A DNA stretch of 64,000 nt from a virus: IMG/VR virus record IMGVR_UViG_3300030333_008604, positions 1 through 64,000 of that record; one strand, 5' to 3'. The first letter of the stretch is position 1; each line of letters begins with the position of its first letter. The notes under the pieces are model-generated. The model searched no databases. It was not told the origin of the DNA and saw only the letters and a list, made by a program, of their open reading frames with translations. Position numbers and translations under genes: made by a program. Shown here piece by piece: positions 1 to 6,870 of the stretch.

Positions 1-1121
1 AAGAGGCAAAAAAGCTTGGCTTATTGCCACACGAGTTACAAGCAATCGTGTGGGTCTCAATGCAAGTTAGACAAACCGGCGACCCGGGTCTCGGCGTTAC
101 AACCGAGTTTGCCATCAACCAGATTAAAGATTCTATAAGAAACATCAAGCAGATCAATCAAGACCTTGCTGACATCGAAAGAGAATTTGAGGAAAAAAGC
201 TGGCTTGGTACCTTGTTTGACGAAATTGATGGAAAAGGTTTTGAAGAGGCAGGCAAGTTTCTTCTTGGTGTCAAAAACGAAAAAGGAAAAGTCACGGTTC
301 CTGGTGTAAGATCGCTTACGTCTCGCGGAAAGAAGGGCTCAGCTTACAAATATTACCCAACACCTGAGGCGCCGGTTGCCAAACCCAAGGCTGTGCGCGC
401 AAAGAAGCCCGCAGGTGAACCAAGACCAAAACCTCCAAAAGCATATGCAGATTCAAAGTTTTCAGAACTTAATACCTGGTATGTCATGAACGAGATAATT
501 CAAATGCCTACTGGTAAGTTTAACAATCTGTATGATTCTATTATGCTGTATCTTAATCCAGATTTTTCAACACAAGCTGCAGTTGACTATATCACTGGCC
601 GGTTTGATCCAGAAGCTACAGCTACTAGCAAATATTTTACAGAAAACAAAAAAAGATTATCAGAAAATGATATCGGCGGCAATGAAATCAATGCTAAGCG
701 CGGCAATGACATGGCTACAATAATGCATAATTTTAAAAACTATACTTCAACTGGCGATGACGGTACAAAATCAGTCAAAGCAGTTCTTCATAGAAATGGC
801 GTTGCCCTTCTTTTAAAAAACGAAAAAGGCTGGGATTTGCCAGGAGGTCATATAAAAACTGACGAAGGGGCGCTGGAAGGCCTACAAAGAGAAATATATG
901 AAGAAACAGGCCTGATGATAGATCAAGTGGTTGATTTACATATAACGCACAAAAATAAAGAATTTTATGAGGGTGAGTTTCCAAGAGACGACATCATCTT
1001 AAGCGACGAGCATAGTGAGTATGGGTTCTTTAACTTAGAACAAGTAAAAAATCTACCTGATATTAGTCCACACTATCGAAAAATAGTAATTGCTTGCTTG
1101 ACAGGTGTATACGATGGATAA
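1..1121 (+). CDS. Nudix hydrolase domain protein, 5' end outside window
   Basis: The frame is open from the left edge (first codon at base 3), so the gene is cut at its 5' end; an in-frame TTG at base 24 is unlikely to be the true start. The C-terminal part has a complete Nudix box: G, five residues, E, seven residues, then REIYEETGL, at about residues 275-297 counted from base 24, preceded by WDLPGGH. Nudix enzymes hydrolyse nucleoside diphosphates linked to another group; the substrate cannot be read here. The middle is Lys/Pro-rich and linker-like (around residues 115-145), and the N-terminal 100 residues are unrecognised. The stop overlaps the next gene by 8 bases. It opens an array of multidomain proteins that look co-packaged. 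The Nudix call is firm; the rest is unknown. Confidence 0.85.
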   Translation, partial: EAKKLGLLPHELQAIVWVSMQVRQTGDPGLGVTTEFAINQIKDSIRNIKQINQDLADIEREFEEKSWLGTLFDEIDGKGFEEAGKFLLGVKNEKGKVTVPGVRSLTSRGKKGSAYKYYPTPEAPVAKPKAVRAKKPAGEPRPKPPKAYADSKFSELNTWYVMNEIIQMPTGKFNNLYDSIMLYLNPDFSTQAAVDYITGRFDPEATATSKYFTENKKRLSENDIGGNEINAKRGNDMATIMHNFKNYTSTGDDGTKSVKAVLHRNGVALLLKNEKGWDLPGGHIKTDEGALEGLQREIYEETGLMIDQVVDLHITHKNKEFYEGEFPRDDIILSDEHSEYGFFNLEQVKNLPDISPHYRKIVIACLTGVYDG

Positions 1122-2541
1122 TGTAAAATGGAAGAGTTTTCTCAAAGAAGAGAGAAGTAGCGATCAATGGAGCGAATATGTAACATGGGTCGAGGGCATT
1201 ATTAGCAAAACTAGAAAAAAACTTCTTAATTCTTATGTCAACGGCCCGGGCAAACAAAGGCTCTTGAACTGGATGAAGGGTCAGACTAACATCAGCAACG
1301 TTGATAAAATTTATAAAAGAAGAGTGTTGCCACAAATAAAGAAAGCTTTAAAAATAAAAGTCAACATAACCAAGCAAAGACTTGAAATAAGCCACGGACA
1401 CCCGACGGAGGCCTATTACAACAGGAAGGGAGGCAAAAAAGGCGCTTACATTTCACTGTCTGTTGTATATTTTAGTGATGCTTATGCCGCGTTCGCGGAC
1501 TTTGGGAGCGCACCGGATATTCAAGCTCGAATGAAAAAAGCGCTTGGACAGACGATAGCCTTAGACCTAAGGCATGAGTTTTTTCATTCTGTCGACGACC
1601 ACTTAGTTGATGTCTTCCCAAATATAAAAAACTTATTTTCAACAAATATAAAAACTCGTCAGTCTTTGCGCACCATCATGGGGGGCGAGAATCCGGCTGG
1701 CCATGCTGAATCTTATGCTGATTACAAAAAACTACAAAGCATGATAGACGACATGGGCAAACAAATAACGCCGGCTTATATTAAATTTTTATGCAAGAAT
1801 AAAGGTAACCAGGCAGCAGGGAGAACCCAGGCAGAAAAGCTCCTGCTCGACACTGAATATGTTAAAGCAATCGACTGTACAAATCCTGCGGGGGTTGCCA
1901 AAGCGTTACGTGATCTTGCACAAGTTGATAAAAAACCAACAATGACGGCCATGGCTGAAGGGCGTGATTGGAGAAAGTTTCTTAAAGAATCAAAGTTGAG
2001 AATTTTTGATTTTGATGACACTTTAGTTAAGACAGACGCAATGGTTAGGATGACCTCTGATACCGGCAAGCAAGTTGAGATGACACCTGCCGAATTTTCT
2101 CAACATCAAATGAACGATAAAAACGATTATGATTTTAGTGACTTCAATAAAGTGATCAACCCTAGGGAAATCAGACAGGTTACTGATATTTTAAGAAATG
2201 TAACAAAGGCTGCGGGTGATCGCGAAATAATTATTTTAACAGCCAGGGACCCCAAGGCTCAAGCTGCAATTGAAGAATGGCTAGAGTCAATCGGTATCGA
2301 TATATCAAAAATTAATGTAATTGGGCTAGCTAGTCCCGATCCAGCAGCTAAGGCAAACTGGATTGAAAATAAAATTGTTGACGGTGCGACAGACATCCTG
2401 TTTCTGGATGATTCTGGTAAAAACATCGACGCGGTAGCAGCACTCAAAAGGCGCTACCCAGATATTAAAATCGACGCGAGAATTAGCAAGTATGGGGAAA
2501 CAATAGAGGAGATTATAAAAAATGGGATGGAGACAAAATAA
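1114..2541 (+). CDS. Metallopeptidase-like domain fused to HAD-family phosphatase
   Basis: A 475-residue two-module protein. The first module has RHEFFHSVDDH near residue 154, an HExxH-type zinc site as in metallopeptidases. The second starts near residue 295 and carries HAD motifs: FDFDDTLVKTD at the N side and DILFLDDSGKN later, with ILTARD between, as in polynucleotide-phosphatase-like HADs. Each module is preceded by a similar short peptide: VKWKSFLKE at the N-terminus and RDWRKFLKE before the HAD, both ending L-K-E. This suggests fusion of two once separate tagged proteins. I chose ATG 1114 over GTG 1105 because it overlaps the upstream stop as neighbouring genes do. Substrates are unknown, and peptidase activity is inferred only from the motif. 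Confidence 0.75.
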   Translation: MDNVKWKSFLKEERSSDQWSEYVTWVEGIISKTRKKLLNSYVNGPGKQRLLNWMKGQTNISNVDKIYKRRVLPQIKKALKIKVNITKQRLEISHGHPTEAYYNRKGGKKGAYISLSVVYFSDAYAAFADFGSAPDIQARMKKALGQTIALDLRHEFFHSVDDHLVDVFPNIKNLFSTNIKTRQSLRTIMGGENPAGHAESYADYKKLQSMIDDMGKQITPAYIKFLCKNKGNQAAGRTQAEKLLLDTEYVKAIDCTNPAGVAKALRDLAQVDKKPTMTAMAEGRDWRKFLKESKLRIFDFDDTLVKTDAMVRMTSDTGKQVEMTPAEFSQHQMNDKNDYDFSDFNKVINPREIRQVTDILRNVTKAAGDREIIILTARDPKAQAAIEEWLESIGIDISKINVIGLASPDPAAKANWIENKIVDGATDILFLDDSGKNIDAVAALKRRYPDIKIDARISKYGETIEEIIKNGMETK

Positions 2542-3382
2542 TTATAATAAAAAATCTGCTAAGAAGCATGGATGGCACCCAAGCTGGTTTGCATCTCACT
2601 TGAATGCCTTTAATGACGAGCTAACACTATACGTCAAGGCATTTCAAGCCAAACATGATCTAAAGACTGACGGATATGTCGGCCCTGTAACGTTTAGGCG
2701 TTTGCTGACCCATAGAGAGTCTTTGGAAGACAGGGTTGGTAATTTTATCTTAATTAACGGAGATCAGATTCCAATTAGCTGGGATGTTAAAATAGATTTA
2801 ATTAAGCCAGGCGCCTTTAAAAAAGTTTCTAGTGTACGTAAACCAACAATGATGGTTACTCACTGGGATGCTTGCACTTCTGCAAAATCCTGCAAGAGGG
2901 TCTTAGAGGCGAGAAATATTTCAACTCATTTTTGTATTGATAATGACGGTGTTATTTTTCAATTACTAGACACAAACGATATTGGTTGGCACGCCGGGAT
3001 ACGTCGTGTTAATAATGCGTCAATCGGAATTGACTTCAGTAACGCTTATTATGAAAAATACAACAGAATTTATGAAAAGAGAGGCCTGCCGCCTAGGCCA
3101 GTATTAAAAGATAGTCGGGTTCATGGCGTGAAACTAAAACCACATTTAGGCTATTACAAGGTTCAACTAGAGGCATATGCTAGATTAGTTAAAGCTCTTG
3201 GAGACCATTATAACATTCCATTTAAAGTACCAGAAGACGAAAATGGAAAGCTTTTGACGCGAGTCGACTCATCAGCTAGAAGCGGCCGGTTCAAAGGCGT
3301 TGTATGTCACTATCATTTAACTAGAGGCAAGATTGATTGTGCTGGCTTGGAGTTGAAGAAAATCATTGATGAGCTTTGCTGA
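2522..3382 (+). CDS. Endolysin: peptidoglycan-binding plus N-acetylmuramoyl-L-alanine amidase
   Basis: 286 residues. The N-terminus has a PG_binding_1-like segment (FQAKHDLKTDGYVGPVTFRR, about residues 40-60). From about residue 110 an amidase_2/T7-lysozyme-type domain follows: MVTHWDAC gives the first zinc histidine (about residue 114), ISTHFCIDNDG and WHAG are typical of the fold, and CHYHLTRGKIDC near the end supplies the second histidine and the Lys/Asp/Cys group. It would cut the amide bond between muramic acid and the stem peptide. No signal peptide is visible, so release probably needs a holin. It overlaps the previous gene by 20 bases and is followed by small membrane proteins, as in a lysis cassette. 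Function is well supported. Confidence 0.88.
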   Translation: MGWRQNNYNKKSAKKHGWHPSWFASHLNAFNDELTLYVKAFQAKHDLKTDGYVGPVTFRRLLTHRESLEDRVGNFILINGDQIPISWDVKIDLIKPGAFKKVSSVRKPTMMVTHWDACTSAKSCKRVLEARNISTHFCIDNDGVIFQLLDTNDIGWHAGIRRVNNASIGIDFSNAYYEKYNRIYEKRGLPPRPVLKDSRVHGVKLKPHLGYYKVQLEAYARLVKALGDHYNIPFKVPEDENGKLLTRVDSSARSGRFKGVVCHYHLTRGKIDCAGLELKKIIDELC

Positions 3383-3566
3383 CGACTTCTAATTTTTTAG
3401 CGTCTAAGATCTTAACAAGAGCAAAACGATTAGCCATATCTTCGTTAAGCCAAAAAATTTCTAAATCTTTTGTTGCCCAAATTCTCTTAACCATTCCAAT
3501 AGGTTTCTCTTTTTGTTTCTTCATACCTCTTAAAGTAACGAGGTCTCCTATTTCAATTTTTGACAT
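3363..3566 (-). CDS. Small hypothetical protein, KIGDLV-type
   Basis: 67 residues starting MSKIEIGDLVTLRG, a start seen in many small phage proteins of unknown role that look like compact beta-barrels. It runs against the endolysin gene and overlaps its last 20 bases. A longer start (TTG at 3638) is possible but adds unlike sequence, so I chose the internal ATG. No clear Shine-Dalgarno site is seen, which lowers confidence. Confidence 0.5.
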   Translation of the reverse strand: MSKIEIGDLVTLRGMKKQKEKPIGMVKRIWATKDLEIFWLNEDMANRFALVKILDAKKLEVVSKAHQ

Positions 3567-3616
3567 GTCTTGCTTTTTGTTACTAGTTAAATGATAGACG
3601 ACGGGGAAATGTTTTA

Positions 3617-3865
3617 ATGAGTCTACCTTGTAAATCAAAATTATTTAAATTTTTATTAATCTCTATCTTTTTGCTCGTAAGTACAATATGTTGCGACTCT
3701 CTTATAAATTCAAAAGCTAGCCAAGTAAAAGTCAAAGAAGCTCGAAAGCCATGTTCTTTAGAAAATGTACAAGTTCAGCAAGAAAAAATAATGACCCGAC
3801 TTGAACGTATAGAGACAAAATTTAAACGTAGGAAACTACGTAGAGAAAAGAAAAACAGGATATAA
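3617..3865 (+). CDS. Small exported, possible lipoprotein; spanin candidate
   Basis: 82 residues. A basic start (KSKLFK) is followed by a hydrophobic stretch ending LLVSTICC, which resembles a signal peptide with a weak lipobox. The rest is Lys/Arg-rich and helical (QQEKIMTRLERIETKFKRRK). Its place next to the endolysin and just before another one-pass membrane protein fits a spanin pair, the envelope-spanning step of lysis in Gram-negative hosts. This is inferred from position and topology only; the lipobox is not canonical at -3/-1. Confidence 0.5.
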   Translation: MSLPCKSKLFKFLLISIFLLVSTICCDSLINSKASQVKVKEARKPCSLENVQVQQEKIMTRLERIETKFKRRKLRREKKNRI

Positions 3866-3869
3866 GGGC

Positions 3870-4127
3870 ATGGCCGGACAAAACGACAATAATTCCCAGC
3901 AAGGGATCAGTATAGAGTCTTTAAAAGATTGGTTTTCTTTTATTGCTGCTGTTATGGCAACTGTCGCTGCTGTTATCTTCTGGGTTCAGACCAGCAGCGA
4001 CTCTAAATTTGAAAAAGTCGAATCTCAGATCTCAAGGCTGCGGTCTGACATTGATAAAATTCAGACAAACAACAATGAGATTCTCAGAATTATTGGCCGA
4101 CTTGAAGGCAAGCTAGATAGCGACTAG
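3870..4127 (+). CDS. Single-pass membrane protein with coiled coil; holin or inner-membrane spanin candidate
   Basis: 85 residues. The hydrophilic N-terminus is followed by one membrane segment (FSFIAAVMATVAAVIFWV, about residues 18-36), then a heptad-like helix (FEKVESQISRLRSDIDKIQ). That layout is common for phage holins and i-spanins. It starts four bases after the preceding small exported protein and ends convergent, by four bases, with the minus-strand membrane gene. The lysis role is inferred from the neighbouring endolysin. Confidence 0.55.
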   Translation: MAGQNDNNSQQGISIESLKDWFSFIAAVMATVAAVIFWVQTSSDSKFEKVESQISRLRSDIDKIQTNNNEILRIIGRLEGKLDSD

Positions 4128-4321
4128 CTAGAGCGCCCAAAAGAACCGTCATATCTGTCATCGAACCATTCAGCCCTTGTTGCAATAATATCTGCCTCAA
4201 GGCGATCGTTCATAGATCCAAATGCTAGGCCCAACACCCACAAGCAAACAGCCAAGACTGCGCCAAGAATAAACAAAAGAACTGTGAACAAATTTTTAAA
4301 AATGTTGTATAAAGTAGTCAT
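4124..4321 (-). CDS. Small membrane protein on the minus strand
   Basis: 65 residues with one long hydrophobic segment (LFTVLLFILGAVLAVCLWVLGLAFG overall, about residues 11-36) and a charged C-terminus. A Shine-Dalgarno-like GAGG lies 9 bases before the ATG on the minus strand, supporting translation. It is convergent with the preceding membrane gene and divergent from the nucleotidyltransferase gene. It could be an antiholin or a superinfection-exclusion membrane protein; the sequence does not decide. Confidence 0.55.
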   Translation of the reverse strand: MTTLYNIFKNLFTVLLFILGAVLAVCLWVLGLAFGSMNDRLEADIIATRAEWFDDRYDGSFGRSS

Positions 4322-4388
4322 CGTCTTACCTCACTAATAATATAATAGCATAACTAGAATTAGTAAAGACAGGAACTATTTAATTATA

Positions 4389-5321
4389 ATGAACACTTCC
4401 ATGAAAGCAGATGAGTTGGTGCAGAATAAACAAACGCTGCATCAGAACTTGTGGTTTAGCGACAAGATCAATCCGCAGGCTCGTAGAAAATTAATGAAAA
4501 TTGCTATGTCATTTTTTGAAGGCCTGGATCTACCTGAAGAGTCTTTGGAAGACGTAACAGTTACAGGCTCATTAGCTAATTTTAACTGGACAAAATTTTC
4601 TGATATCGACCTGCATTTGATTGTGGACTTTAGCTTGGTTGATTCAAACACCGATCTAGTGGGAGAATATTTTCGTGCAAAAACTTCTAACTGGAACAGG
4701 ACTCATAAAATAAAATTGTTTGCTCACGAGGTGGAAATTTACATTCAAAACAAGGATGAGCCACATCATAGTTCCGGCGTCTACTCTTTGAAAAGCGATG
4801 ATTGGATTGTCGAGCCGCAAAGAAAAGAAGTAAATGTTGATGCTGAATCTCTAAGAAAGAAAGCTAACGTTTTTGTTGACATGATTGAGCGCGCTGATGA
4901 TCTTTACATTGGCAAGGAATATGAAAAAGCTTATGATTTTGCTAAACAATTATTTGATAAAATTAAAAACTTTCGCAAGGCAGGATTAGAAGCCGGCGGA
5001 GAATATTCGTTAGAAAATCTTACTTTTAAATACTTAAGAAGCAACGAGTATATTAAATTTTTAAACGATCTAAGAACAGCGGCATATGATAAAATGATGT
5101 CTTTAAACGGCGATTACGAAAAGAAATTTAAAATTTTTATTTCTCAAGATAAAGAAACTGCAAGAGGCGGTTTTGATAAACTCACTGAAATAGAAAACTT
5201 TCAACGACGGGTAGCTAATAAACACGACCGGCTTAAGCGATTGACTTTGGGGCTCACAGCGGATGATATCGCTGGTAAAAGATCACCGAGCGCGCCGGCG
5301 GGATTCGGAGGTTCTGTTTAA
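4389..5321 (+). CDS. Polymerase-beta-like nucleotidyltransferase
   Basis: 310 residues. The signature is VTGSLANFNWTKFSDIDLHL (about residues 58-77): a GS pair followed by D-x-D, the metal and nucleotide site of the minimal/pol-beta nucleotidyltransferase fold. The remaining 200 residues are helical and unrecognised, ending in a disordered Gly/Pro/Ser tail. Such enzymes transfer a nucleotide to protein, RNA or a small molecule; the target here is unknown. The gene follows a 67-base divergent intergenic space that contains TATAAT at 4341-4346, with no convincing -35. It ends one base before the next gene starts. Confidence 0.75.
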   Translation: MNTSMKADELVQNKQTLHQNLWFSDKINPQARRKLMKIAMSFFEGLDLPEESLEDVTVTGSLANFNWTKFSDIDLHLIVDFSLVDSNTDLVGEYFRAKTSNWNRTHKIKLFAHEVEIYIQNKDEPHHSSGVYSLKSDDWIVEPQRKEVNVDAESLRKKANVFVDMIERADDLYIGKEYEKAYDFAKQLFDKIKNFRKAGLEAGGEYSLENLTFKYLRSNEYIKFLNDLRTAAYDKMMSLNGDYEKKFKIFISQDKETARGGFDKLTEIENFQRRVANKHDRLKRLTLGLTADDIAGKRSPSAPAGFGGSV

Positions 5322-5322
5322 A

Positions 5323-6624
5323 ATGTACGAATTGAACAATCTAACAAAAGACGATCATTCTATTTTCAAGCAACTTGCAGATGATTTTATGCCCTATGCT
5401 CAAGATTATTTAGGATACGACAAACCTGTTGGTTTAGAGCTAGTCTCAGACCCTGAAAATGCTAAAGATCCGCTAGGTAAGACTGCCTACTACGATCCAC
5501 AAAATATGAAGATTACTCTTTTTGTAGATAGCCGGCACCCGAAAGATATTTTAAGATCTCTCGGGCATGAGTTAGTGCACCATGCTCAAAATTGTAGAGG
5601 CGATTTTGACAGAGAATTTAGTACCGAGCCGGGTTATGCTCAAAATGACCCTCACTTGCGCGCCTGCGAGGAAGAAGCATATAAGGTAGGCGGCGGATTT
5701 TTAGTTAGAGATTGGGAAGATCAATTTAAATTAACTGAAGGAATGATAAGTACCTATTTATTAAAGCGGACATCGTCCAAAAAGGAGAAGAAAACAATGA
5801 GTTCCATGAAGAGAATTAAGGTTGTGTTGACCGAAGGAAAAAAGGGCAAGAAAGGAAAAAAGGTAAAGCACAAGTGCGCGTCACATGTGAAAGAAAACAT
5901 CACAGGTCGTCGCGGACGATGCATTAATCACACACTTAGCGAGTCCGGACATGTTTCGCACTACACTGTTGAATTTAAAGATGTTATAATTGAAAACATT
6001 CCCGTTAATGCGCTTACAGTTTTAAAAGAAGGTCTTCACGAACACCAGCTTCAACGCGAAGATTATTCTCATGATGAAGAAATGATGAGAGAAGAATACG
6101 ATGATTATGATACAGATATGGCCGATGCGCAAGCTACAGCTGATGATGCATTAGCAAGCCCTATGGATGATGTACTACCAGCAGATCCGGACATGCCCAT
6201 GGACCCAGACATGCCCATGGACCCAGACCCAAGCGATCCACCTATGCCTCCTTTGCCAGGAGAACTACCTGGTGAGGAGCTGCCCATGGAGGATCCTTTA
6301 ATGGATGACGGTCTTGAGGAAGGTTTCCCGGCGAAAGCTGAAGATTTCGATTTAAGTCGACCGCAAGAAGACCCGGACCCACGCAAGATGAAAAAGATAA
6401 AGGGAATTCCTAAACGGCGCCCGGGCGAATCTGCACAAGATTTTAGAAAACGGCTGGAAGATGAAGCTGAACAAGTAGACGAAGCTTCCACACCAGATCA
6501 CAATGATCGACATGCTGGCCGTGCAGCCGGTGGTAGAAGAATTCGTGTTGCTGAGTCTCATTGGACGCGAGGCAACAAAGAAGAGCTGCTCTTTGAGCGC
6601 TTAAAAAACAAATGGTGTAAATAA
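5323..6624 (+). CDS. Metallopeptidase-like domain joined to an acidic, Pro-rich module
   Basis: 433 residues. The first 140 residues form a zinc-peptidase-like domain with SLGHELVHHAQN at about residues 81-92. A second module begins at Met-159 (base 5797), which has its own strong ribosome site and an LxE-ending peptide (KRIKVVLTE). It continues with a Cys-containing segment, a VLKEG peptide, an acidic region, an MPMDPD repeat and a basic C-terminus. The true start is taken as ATG 5323, two bases after the previous stop; a longer in-frame extension upstream only covers that gene's end. The second module could be made alone by internal initiation. Peptidase activity is inferred from HExxH. Confidence 0.7.
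   Translation: MYELNNLTKDDHSIFKQLADDFMPYAQDYLGYDKPVGLELVSDPENAKDPLGKTAYYDPQNMKITLFVDSRHPKDILRSLGHELVHHAQNCRGDFDREFSTEPGYAQNDPHLRACEEEAYKVGGGFLVRDWEDQFKLTEGMISTYLLKRTSSKKEKKTMSSMKRIKVVLTEGKKGKKGKKVKHKCASHVKENITGRRGRCINHTLSESGHVSHYTVEFKDVIIENIPVNALTVLKEGLHEHQLQREDYSHDEEMMREEYDDYDTDMADAQATADDALASPMDDVLPADPDMPMDPDMPMDPDPSDPPMPPLPGELPGEELPMEDPLMDDGLEEGFPAKAEDFDLSRPQEDPDPRKMKKIKGIPKRRPGESAQDFRKRLEDEAEQVDEASTPDHNDRHAGRAAGGRRIRVAESHWTRGNKEELLFERLKNKWCK
5782..5799 (+). promoter_or_regulatory. Internal ribosome binding site inside the metallopeptidase-like gene
   Basis: AAGGAG lies 9-10 bases before an in-frame ATG at 5797, as good a signal as those before real genes here. Initiation would give a 275-residue protein starting with the LxE-type peptide. 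It may mark a recent gene fusion or a second product. Confidence 0.55.
6190..6225 (+). repeat. 18-base tandem repeat, two perfect copies
   Basis: The unit gacatgcccatggaccca occurs twice in a row and encodes D-M-P-M-D-P repeats in the acidic Pro-rich region of the surrounding gene. It keeps the reading frame, so it only changes linker length. Confidence 0.9.
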
Positions 6625-6636
6625 AGGAGAAACACT

Positions 6637-6867
6637 ATGCCTAGCCCAAGAAGAAGAAGACTTAAGAGAAAGTTACGCCGCGAGCAAGCTGGTGGCGTTG
6701 TTAACACTGTTGTCGAAAAGGTTGTCGAAGCTGTTGAAGACGTCGTCGAAGCCGTAGAAGAAGTCGTTGAAAAAGTAGCACCCAAGCCCAAACCTAAGCC
6801 GGCGCGTAAGAAAGCTGCGCCTAAAAAGGCCGCTCCAAAAGCAAAAGCTGAAAAAAGCGAGGAGTAG
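6637..6867 (+). CDS. Small basic protein with coiled-coil centre, histone-H1-like tail
   Basis: 76 residues in three parts: an Arg/Lys-rich start (SPRRRRLKRKLRR), an amphipathic Val/Glu heptad run (VVEKVVEAVEDVVEAVEEVV, about residues 24-43), and a Lys/Ala/Pro tail (PKKAAPKAKA). The tail resembles histone H1-like or DNA-condensing tails. It has a strong AAAGGAG ribosome site and lies between two large genes of the proposed packaged-protein block. A DNA-binding or scaffold role is possible but unproven. Confidence 0.65.
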   Translation: MPSPRRRRLKRKLRREQAGGVVNTVVEKVVEAVEDVVEAVEEVVEKVAPKPKPKPARKKAAPKKAAPKAKAEKSEE

Positions 6868-6870
6868 ACC

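Noticed and set aside
6105-6491. Minus-strand frame of 128 codons opposite the acidic gene
   Set aside because: Ser/Gly-rich antisense of a D/P-rich coding region, no ribosome site; shadow of the + strand gene.
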